Assembly (NCBI GenBank): GCA_027946365.1
Contig: JAPEUQ010000006.1
Span: 2,108,001-2,172,000 of the forward strand
Direction of reading: 5' to 3'
Source of the DNA: Kalmusia sp. IMI 367209
Taxonomy: Eukaryota > Ascomycota > Dothideomycetes > Pleosporales > Didymosphaeriaceae
DNA: 64,000 bases
Both the position numbers and the translations under genes were made by a program. Shown piece after piece: positions 22,748-32,972 of the stretch. Numbering within the stretch: position 1 is the first letter of the stretch; each line of letters opens with the position of its first letter. The notes under the pieces are model-generated. The model was given only the letters and a program-made list of their open reading frames with translations, was not told where the DNA came from and did no database searches.

Positions 22748-24425
22748 ATGATCTCGACAATACTACCGCTGCTGTCGAACCAGCTTGTTGAGCATACGCT
22801 TCGCTCCGTTTTTTGTCTTCCTCGTGGGCATTCCTATCGCATACATTGTCATCAACGAGTTTGTACGCCGGTCACTACGGACCAAAGGGTTTAGTGGTCC
22901 GACGAACTGGCCTCTTGTTGGAAACATTCCGGATATCAAGTACAACGCTGCCGAAAAGTATCGGGAGTGGAGCAAGATCTACGGGGACGTGTACCAAATT
23001 CAGTTGGGAAATGTTCCAGTCATCGTGGTAAACAGTGCGGAGTCTGCGAGGAAGATTTTTGGGCAGAACAGTCAGGCTTTGAGTTCTAGACCTGTGTTTT
23101 GGACTTTCCACAAGGTGTGTGTCGCTGTGGAGACCGAAATGCGATGCTGATTGGGGTTAGGTACTCTCGAATACTGCTGGAACAACCATCGGAACTTCGC
23201 CTTTTAATGACTCCTTGAAGAGGAGGCGCAAGGGAGCTGCATCAGCGCTCAACAAGCCTTCAATCGCGACTTATATTGGTCATCTCGATGTCGAGACCAA
23301 GGACTTCGTGAAGGAGGGCTTCGAGAATGGAAAAGCAGGTGCTGTGGGCGTGGATCCTATGCCAATGATCCAGCGTCTTTCTCTCTCTCTCTCTCTTACA
23401 CTGAACTGGGGTACGCGCATGGGTAGTCGCCACGACCCGATGTTCCACGAGATCACCGAAGTGGAGGAGGCCATATCACTTTTCCGAAGCACGACCGGTA
23501 ACCTTCAAGATTACATCCCACTCCTCAGGCTCAATCCATTCAGCGCTGGATCCGTGATGGCGCGTGACATGCGGAGGAGGCGAGACGTATATCTGACCAA
23601 ACTGAACAAGGACTTGGACGATCGTATGGAGAAAGGCACCCACAAGCCGTGCATCCAGGCGAATGTTATCCAGGATAAGAGTGCTGCACTGAACAAGGAA
23701 GAATTGACATCGATTAGCTTGACTATGCTTTCAGGAGGGTTGGATACAATCACCACGCTAGTACAGTGGAGCGTAGCGCTTCTCGCCCAACGACCGGACA
23801 TCCAAAAGAGGGCGGTCGAAGAGATTCGCAAGTTCTACTCGGACGAAGAGCCGCTGTGCGATGCATACGATGACCAGAAGTGTGAATACATTGTCGCTCT
23901 AGTAAGAGAGTGTCTGAGATACTACTGCGTCCTCCGACTAGCGCTTCCACGGGCAACAGTAAAGGACGTGGTGTACGAGGGCAAGCTGATCCCGGCGGGT
24001 AGCACCATTTACCTCAACGCGTGGGCGTGTAACATGGGTAAGTCAGGTCTCACATCCTACAAATACACAGGGACTGACAGCGCTACATAGACCCGAAAGT
24101 CTGGCACGATCCAGAAGTGTTCCGGCCTGAGCGCTGGATTGAACAGCCGGATGCGCCTTTGTTCACATATGGTCTGGGATACAGGATGTGTGCGGGGTCA
24201 ATGCTCGCAAACAGAGAGCTGTACTTGACGTACATGAGGATGTTGAACAGTTTTGAAATTCTGCCTGTCACGCAGGTTGATACGCACCCAGTGAAGGGGA
24301 GCGCAGACCCGTGCAGTCTGGTAACTATGTGCAAGCATTATGAAGTCATCTTCAAGCCGCGGAACGAGGCCGCGCTGCGGAGGTCTTTGGAGGAGGCTGA
24401 CAGACGGTTAGCAGAGACAGTATAA
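22748..24425 (+). CDS. Cytochrome P450, CYP504-like (phenylacetate hydroxylase type), with a frameshift near the N-terminus
   Basis: Microsomal haem monooxygenase. The ATG at 22748 opens MISTILPLLSNQLVEHTLRS, but that frame is lost after a T6 run at 22809-22814. The next frame supplies the membrane anchor VFLVGIPIAYIVINEF and everything after it, with no ATG of its own. Removing one T gives about 525 aa, a normal P450 length. Remaining exons: up to 23114, 23161-24037 and 24091-24425. Motifs: proline-rich hinge GPTNWPLVGNIP, I-helix LSGGLDT, ExxR as ECLRY, PERW, and haem loop FTYGLGYRMCAG with the axial Cys. The loop and the following LANRELY resemble CYP504 enzymes that hydroxylate phenylacetate, which is where the substrate guess comes from. 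Confidence 0.85.
23381..23396 (+). repeat. CT dinucleotide repeat inside the P450 coding sequence
   Basis: Eight CT units read in frame as alternating Ser-Leu (RLSLSLSLTL). A two-base unit inside an exon would shift the frame with any change in copy number. Confidence 0.8.
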
Positions 24426-24957
24426 AATTGCCGATTAGTTTTTGCATGTAGTAAATTGACCCAATAGAAGCTAAACGGGTATGCGGCGTTTGGCAATGGC
24501 CAGAGCCCCGGGCTGGCCTTCGCCTAAGCGGGTGAATTGCTCGATTGGATACTAGGCTTCGTCTAGGCTCGAATGTCGGAGACTTCAGATTGCAAACAAT
24601 GAAGGATGAAGACGAGGCTCACCATGAGGCTGGACTTGGCAAAATGCGGAAGGCGGATTGTGTACTAGGCCACTATCGGCGTTAGTAAGACCGAAGCTAC
24701 CAACATGTCCTCAGCACAGCTGGAGCTTGGCCAGCTTGCAATCTTGCAATTGCGCCCGTTCTTGTGAGCTGCCTCTCCTCCCTACGCTGGGCTCCCTCGT
24801 TTCCTTGCCGACGGCGCGCCCTTCCTGTCAGCTCCTTATACGAACCATTCCCTTGCATCGACTGTATGTCGAGTGTGCAATCCGCCAGCTGAGAGCCATG
24901 GTGTGAGCTGCGCGCATGCGAGGATCCTCATATCGCGGGTGGTTGCATTGGGGGAAC
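24426..24957. other. Intergenic region
   Basis: About 530 bp containing the promoter and leader of the glycosyltransferase-like gene. An in-frame ATG at 24916 lies 42 nt upstream of the chosen start. Confidence 0.4.
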
Positions 24958-27195
24958 ATGCTGAGCAGGTCCATCCTGCCTGGCGACGAAGAGCTGGGGA
25001 AGAAGGATGACGACCACAAGCCGGGCACCACGCTGCGCATACCGAAGTGGACACCTAGAAGCACTCCGCTACGATGGCGACGACGACGCATATTGCTGGC
25101 CATCGCGGGGCTGTATCTGTTGTATGCGCTTGTGAAAAATATGCCGGATTTGGGAGAGTGGGCGAGTCAGAGAACCGCATCCACTTATGGGAGCGCTTCG
25201 ACCGGCAGGTTCAGTTATGGATATGACTACGATCAGACAGACACCGAAGAACCCACCGGTCCGCCTCCTGGAATCAGGGCGCCGAGAGCTGGAGAGCCTA
25301 CACCGCACACGTTCGACGGTCAATTCAAATTCTATCGCCTCGCCGCCTCGCTACATGGAGCATCTCATACAAACGGCTATCGAGCCATCAATCGGAACGT
25401 CGTGTTCCCCATATCCAGCCTTCACAGCGCTTCTACGATGCTTCCTATGATATGCGAGATGGCACGCTGGAAAAGGAACTGGGTACATGCTGCATTCATG
25501 GGCAGAGAGGATATAGACCTAACTCAGATATTGGAGATCAACGGGATAGACCAGATCAAATGCCCGGCCATCTGGCACGATGCGCGGCCAGACTATACGG
25601 AATACAGCTCAGACGACCGTGCTGAGTTGAGTGTCATGGCTGCTATGTCCCACATTTATAGCTTCTTGCATCCGCAAGCAGCTATAATAGACGATGCTAA
25701 TTCAGAAGACGGGTTTTTCGTAAGGGGAATACGTGCTAAGACGAAAGCGTTAGGCATGTGTTTGATTGAGATACCACAGGATAGGTTAGACAGCATGATG
25801 TGGATTAGTAGGCTGGATGCTGGATCGCTGAAGAGCTGGAACTTGCCTACAGTCGATATCCTGATCCAGGTCCCACCAGGCTCATCGAGTGTCGCTCGGC
25901 TACTAAGATCAATCAGAGCCGCCGACTACAGCGGTTTAAATCTGCCCCATATCACAATTGAGTTGCCCGCGGAAGTCGACGATTCCGTAGAACAGTTCCT
26001 GGACAATTTTAAGTGGCCACTTTCTGGCCATCAGAGCCACATAACGACTAGACGCAAAATCGGAGCTCAGCGAATGACTCAAGAGGAATCCGCTATCCGC
26101 TTCCTCGAGCTCTTCTACCCAAGCTCCAAGAACTCGCATATCCTACTTCTCTCGCCGCAGGCTGAACTTTCCTCGCAATATTACCAATATCTAGTTTTCG
26201 CCCTGCTGGAATACAAGTACTCCACATATGCTGAGGATGACGCTGCGGGAGTTATGGGCGTTACCTTAGAGGTACCTTCGATGCTACTTGACGGAAAGAC
26301 CAGATTCAGTCCTCCAAAACCAACCGATATGCATGAGACACGGTATACGAACCTCTTTGCCAACACAAAGAGTGTTCCCTTCTTGTGGCAGGCTCCAAAT
26401 AGTCACGCAACACTGTTCTTCGGCGACAAGTGGGCTGAACTTCACTCCTTCCTTAGTAATCGCGTTGCAAAGCATTCTAAGGCGCCACAAAGACACAAGC
26501 TTGTATCAGAAACACTCCCCTCGTGGATGGAGTACATGCTCGAGTTCATGCGCGCCCGTGGCTACGCGTTGTTCTACCCCGGAGCGACCTCAGAAGAGGC
26601 TCTTGTAACAATTCATAACGAGTTGTACCATACACCTGAAGAATTTGCACCACCGAGCACGGGACCCACGGACGACGAGGCTGCGGCTCCGCCTAAGCTA
26701 CTAGACGAGCCCTTCCTCCGTGGCGACACCCCTGTATCTCCATCTAAGGTTCTGGAAACCAACGTCGTCCCTCACTCGCGACCACTGCACCTCATCTTAC
26801 CCTTTGACGGTGATCTTCCTGAAATACCTCAACTTCCCTACCTTATACACCGCGGTAACATGATCCCACACTTCAACGTTTCTACCATCGCCTCGACTTA
26901 CGCCGATAAGTATCGCGAAGTAATTGGAGGCTGCGAGCCTTCCACAGGAAAGCATCGGAAAATCGTACCTGGGAGTGCACGGGATTTGTTCTGCTTTGGA
27001 GACGAAGAAGGGGAGGATTGGGAAGATGATGTGGAAATGTATGATACGGAGATTATAGACGACTACCGTGAGCCATGGAGCGGTGCGCTTACGAGCGATG
27101 ATTTGCTTGCCACGACGGCGACGGGGACAACAACGACGACGATGACGGCTGTGGAGAGCAGCACGACGGAAGAGACGAGTGTGACACCTGCGTGA
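24958..27195 (+). CDS. Type II membrane glycosyltransferase-like protein
   Basis: Single-exon gene, 745 aa from the ATG at 24958 (MLSRSILPGDEELGKKDDD); an ATG at 24916 would add 14 residues. The cytosolic N-terminus is charged. One signal-anchor helix (ILLAIAGLYLLYALV) lies just after a WRRRR stop-transfer-like patch. A long lumenal region follows, the topology of Golgi glycosyltransferases. It resembles the fungal proteins often annotated 'glycosyltransferase 2', with NRNVVFPISSLHSAS early and SHILLLSPQAELSSQYYQYL in the catalytic-like part. I see no clear DXD motif in a standard place, so enzyme class and sugar are undetermined. The C-terminus is acidic and then Thr-rich. Confidence 0.7.
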   Translation: MLSRSILPGDEELGKKDDDHKPGTTLRIPKWTPRSTPLRWRRRRILLAIAGLYLLYALVKNMPDLGEWASQRTASTYGSASTGRFSYGYDYDQTDTEEPTGPPPGIRAPRAGEPTPHTFDGQFKFYRLAASLHGASHTNGYRAINRNVVFPISSLHSASTMLPMICEMARWKRNWVHAAFMGREDIDLTQILEINGIDQIKCPAIWHDARPDYTEYSSDDRAELSVMAAMSHIYSFLHPQAAIIDDANSEDGFFVRGIRAKTKALGMCLIEIPQDRLDSMMWISRLDAGSLKSWNLPTVDILIQVPPGSSSVARLLRSIRAADYSGLNLPHITIELPAEVDDSVEQFLDNFKWPLSGHQSHITTRRKIGAQRMTQEESAIRFLELFYPSSKNSHILLLSPQAELSSQYYQYLVFALLEYKYSTYAEDDAAGVMGVTLEVPSMLLDGKTRFSPPKPTDMHETRYTNLFANTKSVPFLWQAPNSHATLFFGDKWAELHSFLSNRVAKHSKAPQRHKLVSETLPSWMEYMLEFMRARGYALFYPGATSEEALVTIHNELYHTPEEFAPPSTGPTDDEAAAPPKLLDEPFLRGDTPVSPSKVLETNVVPHSRPLHLILPFDGDLPEIPQLPYLIHRGNMIPHFNVSTIASTYADKYREVIGGCEPSTGKHRKIVPGSARDLFCFGDEEGEDWEDDVEMYDTEIIDDYREPWSGALTSDDLLATTATGTTTTTMTAVESSTTEETSVTPA

Positions 27196-27647
27196 TAGAA
27201 TTTTGAAGGGGGATACCAGGAGCATTGGTGGACTTGGGTCTTATTTAGCATTTTCACAGCGTCTGGTGTTTCGGCTGGGAATGACGAAGAATTATCTTAG
27301 AATAATGAAGACTTAGTTTTAACCTGAGCACTTCATACCTCGCACCTGTGCATCTACACTCTTAGCGGAGGTAAAATAAAGCACGGGCCCTGCGGCGAGG
27401 CGGGGACCCACTCCGAGACTTTTCCAGAATACAACACGTGACAGTAGATCCTTGACGCACGGGCCCATTTGATTTTATCTCGAAGGGGGTTGCGTTTTGC
27501 CATGCGACATTGCTTCCAACAGCTGCCGGAACCTGGAGCTGCCTCTCCTACCTGCCTTGCTTGCAGGCTCATTCCTTCCTTATCTGTTCAGTCAGCGTTT
27601 CTTCTTCTTTTTAACCATATAATTTAATATTTGGTTCGACTTTCACG
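27196..27647. promoter_or_regulatory. RPO41 promoter region with CTGTCACGTG site
   Basis: 452 bp between tandem genes. CACGTG at 27435-27440 lies 208 bp before the RPO41 ATG. On the minus strand it reads CTGTCACGTG, the same ten bases found upstream of MLH1. A pyrimidine-rich leader precedes the ATG. Confidence 0.45.
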
Positions 27648-30600
27648 ATGCTCGCGCGAGCAGCCAGGCGGAAGCTGCGACGAGATGCCTTCAGATCACC
27701 TACACAATTGGCCGAGCAATTGACGCTCCCATGGCTCTGTCCAGCGCAGATGCGATGGACTGCCAGCGTTGGACCCATGACGACGACGCCTCATGATGCA
27801 CGACGACCACGACATGGCGCCCTGTCGCCACGGCACGAGACGCGCTCCCTCGCAACGGCAGCCGACGCACAGTCCTCACAGATGGCCTCGATACCCTTCG
27901 ACGGCTTGATGCATCCTTGGAGCTCGCGCACGCAGCCGCCAGGCCTGGCGAAATTGGAGCTCTGGGACCCTTCGGCGCCGCTCATCTTGCGCGAGGCCAC
28001 CAACCCGCCGTCAACGCCCACGAGATTTGGAATCGGTGGCGATCCAACCGAATTATACCAGAACCTACACGCCTGTCTCCGTGTCGGTCGCATGGATCGA
28101 GCGACCGCGATTGTCCAACGTTTGACGGCTATGTACGACCCGTCTGCGATCGAGGTGGTGGAAGCCCACAATGCCTACCTCCAGACCATGTCGGATCTAG
28201 CGCAGCAGAACCCCGAACCCACTTCGATGGCCGCTATTGAGGAATGGTACGATGCGAACATGGTGCGGAGGGCCATCCAGCCCAATGCAGGCACATTCAT
28301 AGCGCTGTTGCGAGCTTCAATGACGCTGCTCGAAGGCAATGAAAGACATAGGGCCCTACGGAAATATCTCACGATGGCCGAAGAGTGCTGCGACTCGGAC
28401 GTCATGGATGCCATCAACTATTCGGAAGACTTTGACGACCACGAATGGGACGCGCTTATCCGCGCCCAACCGGAGCGCTTTAAGCAACCGCCTGCGTTGG
28501 AAGAAGCTGCAGACATTCATATGAGCACACCCGCAGGACAAGCCGCCCTGATTGAACACGGCCTTATTCCCAATCCTGCCTACACTGTCAGAGGGATCCA
28601 GCAGAAAGGCCAGGGCCTGGTGACGCTCAAAAACTCGCTAGCTGTGTTCGATGAACGTAACCGGGTACCTTATCCGCACGAAATGGAAGGAACTAAGGAA
28701 GAAAAGGATCGTGCCTATGCATACATGCGGCAGCTGCAAATTGAGCGTGATGCGACCGAGGCCGCCGTTGCACGGTGGAAGGTTGAGGACGATAAACTTC
28801 AGGAACTCGGCATTCACGGTGTTCTCAAATCCAAGTCGATACAATCTCTCATGTGGCAGTGGTATTCGGCTCTGCTACCGCGTATCAAGAAGGAATATGC
28901 TCGTACTAAGGAAGTGCTCTCCGCACCGTCCAAGGATAATCAGACTGACGAGCGACACCTCTACGGGCCGTATCTTGAGCTGTGCAAGCCTGAAAAACTG
29001 GCTGCCATGACTGTTTCACGCGTGATCCAGGCCGTTGCGAAAGGTGAGCGCGACGAAACAAACGATCTGAAACTCAGCGCTCTTTCCTCGACAATAGGAG
29101 AGGCTATCCGAGTAGAAGCAAATACGGATGCTATGCAGCGATATGTCGCTCAGCGGAAAAAAGAGCGCAAACTCGCCCGGCGAACACTACTCGACTCTTT
29201 AAAATTGCAACCGCAAGATAATAAGTCGGAACAAACACCCGTGGACAAAATCATCAGCCCTCCGCACGCCTTCTTAAAGAAGGAAATACCCACAACAATC
29301 AAGCTTAGGCTCGGATCGTTAATGCTCGAATTATTCCTTCAATCTGCTACTATTACCGTCACAGCTGATGATCCTAAGACTGGAAAGCAGCTGTCCAGCA
29401 CCCAAGCTGCTTTCCATCACCATGTCGGCTTCGCGAACGGGAAGAGGACAGGTTGGATAGTTGCACATCACGAGATCGTCTCAAAGCTTACCAAGGACCC
29501 TACCCACAGTATTCACAGTATGAAACTACCCATGGTTTTCGAGCCGAAGCCATGGACTGATTTCGACGACGGTGGCTACTACACGACACCGGGAGCCGTC
29601 GTTCGCACAAAACTCGGCGATACCTCCCAGCGCGCCTACGCTCAGTCTGCCATTGCGAACGGGGACTTGGACAAAGTTCTCAAAGGTCTCGATGTCCTAG
29701 GAAAGGTCCCCTGGCAGATCAACAAAGACCTATTCGAAGTTATGGTAGAAGCGTGGAATACTGGAGAAGGCATCGGTGCGATGGTTCCAGAGAATGATAA
29801 TTTAGAACGTCCCCCGGAGCCTCCTGAGGACGCATCCACGACTGAACGAAAGCAGTGGGCAAAGTTATTGCAGGAATATGAAAACACACGAAGCGGTTAT
29901 CACTCACAGCGCTGCTTTCAAAACTTTCAACTCGAGCTCGCTCGGGGTTACGTCAAAGAGGAAAAGATCTTCTTCCCGCACAGCGTTGATTTCCGTGGTA
30001 GAGCCTACCCTGTTCCCCCCATTCTCAACCACATTGGATCCGATTTCGCCAGAGGTCTCCTGCGATTTGCAAATGGTAAAGAACTTGGATCCGTTGGTCT
30101 GCAATGGCTCAAAATTCACCTGGCGAATCTTTACGGGTTCGACAAGGCTAGTCTACGCGATCGCGAACAATTTGCCATGGATAACATCCACGAAATCTAT
30201 GACTCTGCGACAAACCCTCTAAAAGGAAGAAGATGGTGGACCAAAGCCGAAGATCCTTGGCAGTTTCTAGCATGCTGTATGGAGTTGAAAAATGCTTTGG
30301 AATCTCCGGACCCAACGCGCTTTGTTTCCCATTTACCTGTCCATCAAGACGGCACCTGCAATGGTCTTCAGCACTATGCTGCCTTGGGCGGCGATTTCGC
30401 TGGAGCTAGCCAAGTCAACCTAGAGCCGTCGGACCGACCACAAGACATCTACACTGGTGTTGCCGAACTTGTCAAGGGCATGATTGCTGAAGATGCTGCG
30501 AAAGGTCATACCTTGGCAAAGCTTTTGAAGGACAAAGTCACGCGGAAGGTGGTCAAGCGAACTGTCATGACCAATGTCTACGGTGTCACATACATTGGCG

Positions 30601-31922
30601 CTAGAATTCAAGTCGAAGGTGAGTTAAAGAGCATTCTGGTTGGAAAAGAAGAAGCCAAGGACCTCTGGGCGGCTTCAAGCTATGTCGCACTTAGGATCTT
30701 TGAAGCTCTTGGTAAAATTTTCAACGGAGCCCAGGACATTCAGTATTGGCTTGGCGAATGTGGTGAGCGCATCACTACATCTCTCTCGGCAGAGCAAATA
30801 AGGAAGATTTGTGAGCACACCGAGGGAAAAGAGCTCAAGTTGGACCCTAAATACAAGTCGCCGAAACATATGAAGGCTGCACAGATGAAAAAGATCCTCC
30901 AAGACATCGAAACATTCAAGACAAGCATCATCTGGACAACACCTCTCAAGATGCCAGTAGTGCAACCCTATCGCAAGTCAGGAAGAGAAGTAATCAGAAC
31001 TCACCTCCAGGATATCGTTGTTACACGCCGCAACGGCAATAGCGCCGTGGACAAGCGCAAACAGCTCCAGGCCTTTCCACCTAACTTTATCCATTCTCTC
31101 GATGCCACTCATATGATACTTTCGGCGCTCAAGTGTAGTGAGATGGGACTGGACTTTGCCGCTGTTCACGACAGTTTCTGGACCCATGCCGCCGATATAC
31201 CTAATCTAAACGTCATCCTTCGCGACGCCTTCGTACGCATGCATTCCGAAGACATCATTGGTCGACTTGCCACGGAATTCAAGGCACGCTACGCTGGTTC
31301 GATGTACAAGGCAGTACTGAAGAGAAGTTCTGTAGCCTCCAAGAAGATTGCGGCATGGAGAATGGCGCAGTATTGCGGCGGCAAGAAGTTCGCAGGGCGC
31401 GACAACCCTAATGTATACAGGGAAGCCCCTCTTAGTGAAATCGCCTTGGAAATGAAGCGGCAGGAACTTCTAAACAGCGACGACCCAAAGTTGAAGGAGC
31501 AAGGCCAGCAGATGGTCACACCGACAAGCCTTTGGCTCGCAAACCAAGATCCCACCGCTTTCAGTTCCGCTCGCGCTATACTCCTGGGCGAGACTAAGAA
31601 ACGCACGTCAAAGGTTGACGAAGTTAAGGAGAAGCTTCTTACCGCCGAAGCGGAAGCTGTCACGGAAGGGCTAAAGGCCTCTGGCATGGAACCGGCAGAT
31701 ATTGCACAGGCAGACGTTGCTGCTGTCGAAGAGTCGGATGAGTTGGATGTGGATGAGTCCGAGGAAGCATCAAATGGTGAAGTTGGAGCCAAGAAGGCCG
31801 AAAGCAAATTTCATCGCAGCAACGCCATTAGCGTGTGGATTCCACTGACGTTCCCCCCCGTGCCCAACAAGGGTGGCTGGGACGTCTCACGGCTGCGCGA
31901 GTCTAAATACTTCTTTTCTTGA
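27648..31922 (+). CDS. RPO41: Mitochondrial DNA-directed RNA polymerase RPO41
   Basis: Single-subunit T7-like polymerase that transcribes the mitochondrial genome. Uninterrupted ORF of 1424 aa, similar to yeast Rpo41. The N-terminus is rich in Arg and lacks acidic residues (MLARAARRKLRR), as expected of a mitochondrial targeting peptide. A helical/PPR-like N-terminal extension follows. Catalytic signatures: DFRGRAYPVPP near residue 781 (motif T/DxxGR), HQDGTCNGLQHYAALGGD near 899 (motif A with first catalytic Asp), TNVYGVTYIGA (motif B, Tyr-Gly), and HDSFWTHA near 1174 (motif C with second catalytic Asp). It ends in the aromatic foot loop typical of the family (SKYFFS). An acidic Glu/Ala-rich insert (about residues 1320-1395) precedes the last segment. 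No frame break over 4.3 kb. Confidence 0.97.
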   Translation: MLARAARRKLRRDAFRSPTQLAEQLTLPWLCPAQMRWTASVGPMTTTPHDARRPRHGALSPRHETRSLATAADAQSSQMASIPFDGLMHPWSSRTQPPGLAKLELWDPSAPLILREATNPPSTPTRFGIGGDPTELYQNLHACLRVGRMDRATAIVQRLTAMYDPSAIEVVEAHNAYLQTMSDLAQQNPEPTSMAAIEEWYDANMVRRAIQPNAGTFIALLRASMTLLEGNERHRALRKYLTMAEECCDSDVMDAINYSEDFDDHEWDALIRAQPERFKQPPALEEAADIHMSTPAGQAALIEHGLIPNPAYTVRGIQQKGQGLVTLKNSLAVFDERNRVPYPHEMEGTKEEKDRAYAYMRQLQIERDATEAAVARWKVEDDKLQELGIHGVLKSKSIQSLMWQWYSALLPRIKKEYARTKEVLSAPSKDNQTDERHLYGPYLELCKPEKLAAMTVSRVIQAVAKGERDETNDLKLSALSSTIGEAIRVEANTDAMQRYVAQRKKERKLARRTLLDSLKLQPQDNKSEQTPVDKIISPPHAFLKKEIPTTIKLRLGSLMLELFLQSATITVTADDPKTGKQLSSTQAAFHHHVGFANGKRTGWIVAHHEIVSKLTKDPTHSIHSMKLPMVFEPKPWTDFDDGGYYTTPGAVVRTKLGDTSQRAYAQSAIANGDLDKVLKGLDVLGKVPWQINKDLFEVMVEAWNTGEGIGAMVPENDNLERPPEPPEDASTTERKQWAKLLQEYENTRSGYHSQRCFQNFQLELARGYVKEEKIFFPHSVDFRGRAYPVPPILNHIGSDFARGLLRFANGKELGSVGLQWLKIHLANLYGFDKASLRDREQFAMDNIHEIYDSATNPLKGRRWWTKAEDPWQFLACCMELKNALESPDPTRFVSHLPVHQDGTCNGLQHYAALGGDFAGASQVNLEPSDRPQDIYTGVAELVKGMIAEDAAKGHTLAKLLKDKVTRKVVKRTVMTNVYGVTYIGARIQVEGELKSILVGKEEAKDLWAASSYVALRIFEALGKIFNGAQDIQYWLGECGERITTSLSAEQIRKICEHTEGKELKLDPKYKSPKHMKAAQMKKILQDIETFKTSIIWTTPLKMPVVQPYRKSGREVIRTHLQDIVVTRRNGNSAVDKRKQLQAFPPNFIHSLDATHMILSALKCSEMGLDFAAVHDSFWTHAADIPNLNVILRDAFVRMHSEDIIGRLATEFKARYAGSMYKAVLKRSSVASKKIAAWRMAQYCGGKKFAGRDNPNVYREAPLSEIALEMKRQELLNSDDPKLKEQGQQMVTPTSLWLANQDPTAFSSARAILLGETKKRTSKVDEVKEKLLTAEAEAVTEGLKASGMEPADIAQADVAAVEESDELDVDESEEASNGEVGAKKAESKFHRSNAISVWIPLTFPPVPNKGGWDVSRLRESKYFFS

Positions 31923-32907
31923 AGCGATTATATCTCGGACCTGTTCTTTTGCTATTAGGCGCATGTGGATGAAAAATGGGGTGGCTTTCCTCTTTTGATG
32001 GTGTTTACGGGCGTTTGGGAAAAGAGCGCGTGGGATGCATTATTCTTGGTGTTTTATTTACTGCCGTCAATTTGACTGCATGGCTTTTTGGGTGCATCGC
32101 GACATCTAGATGGGGGGAGCTTCTTGAGTGTATAACATGTATATATTGTACAGCATGGTTCAGCTATATCCACTCCATCGCAACGGAGGAATGTTGTAAG
32201 ATGGCCTTGATAGAAGGATGTAAGAAAAAGAGAACGAGAAGAAAATGTATCAATATTTAATACTCAACCACCGTTTCCAAGCCGCTCATTAAAGACCACG
32301 TTTGGTATCCGCTCGAAATGGGTAGGTATCACTTACTTACACGCATACTACTCGCCCTCAAACTACACCCTCACACCAGAAGTTCGTCCAACAAACAAAC
32401 AAACAAAAGAACAAACATCACCCCTCTCTCCTCCTTTCCCACTCACTCACCTACCCAAACGCATCCTCCCCCAGCCTATAAATAAATCCCCAACCACCAC
32501 CACCTCAGTCCGCCCCGAACGCATCCTCCGCTCCACAGACCCCAACCCTCCGCCCGCTGCGCAAACGCGCATTCGGAAGCGCGGTGCTTGCCGCACCCGC
32601 GCACGGTGTATGTACAGCAGCCACGTCGAGCCTGCGCCAGGAAAGAAGGGCGGAATAAGCCGGGCGAAGGCGCCGGAGAGACGGCGGCTTGGCTTTTATT
32701 TTAATTCAACGGAGCGAGCGCGGTGGTGATGGGGAGCTGCGGCTGACTGGGGGCGGACTGGGGCTGTAGAGAGGTTTTGTGGTGCGGATGCGGAGGGTGG
32801 TGGATGGGGAGGATCATGGGGAGGGATGCCGATGGGTGCCGGCGTTGTGCCGGATCGGCAGGGGTGGGGTTTTGAGGAGGGAGGTAAGAGTTTGGGTCTA
32901 GAGAAAG

Positions 32908-32910
<3 letters not shown>

Positions 32911-32950
<40 letters not shown>

Positions 32951-32972
32951 TGTGTGTGTGTGTGTGTGTGTG
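32911..32972. repeat. Compound microsatellite (AG)19(TG)12
   Basis: Nineteen AG units run directly into twelve TG units. It lies in non-coding DNA; the 113-aa ORF across it is an artefact of the repeat. Confidence 0.95.

Noticed and set aside
24916..24957. Upstream in-frame ATG of the glycosyltransferase-like gene
   Set aside because: The 14 extra residues have no special character; the ATG at 24958 directly precedes the conserved-looking charged N-terminus. Cannot be fully excluded.
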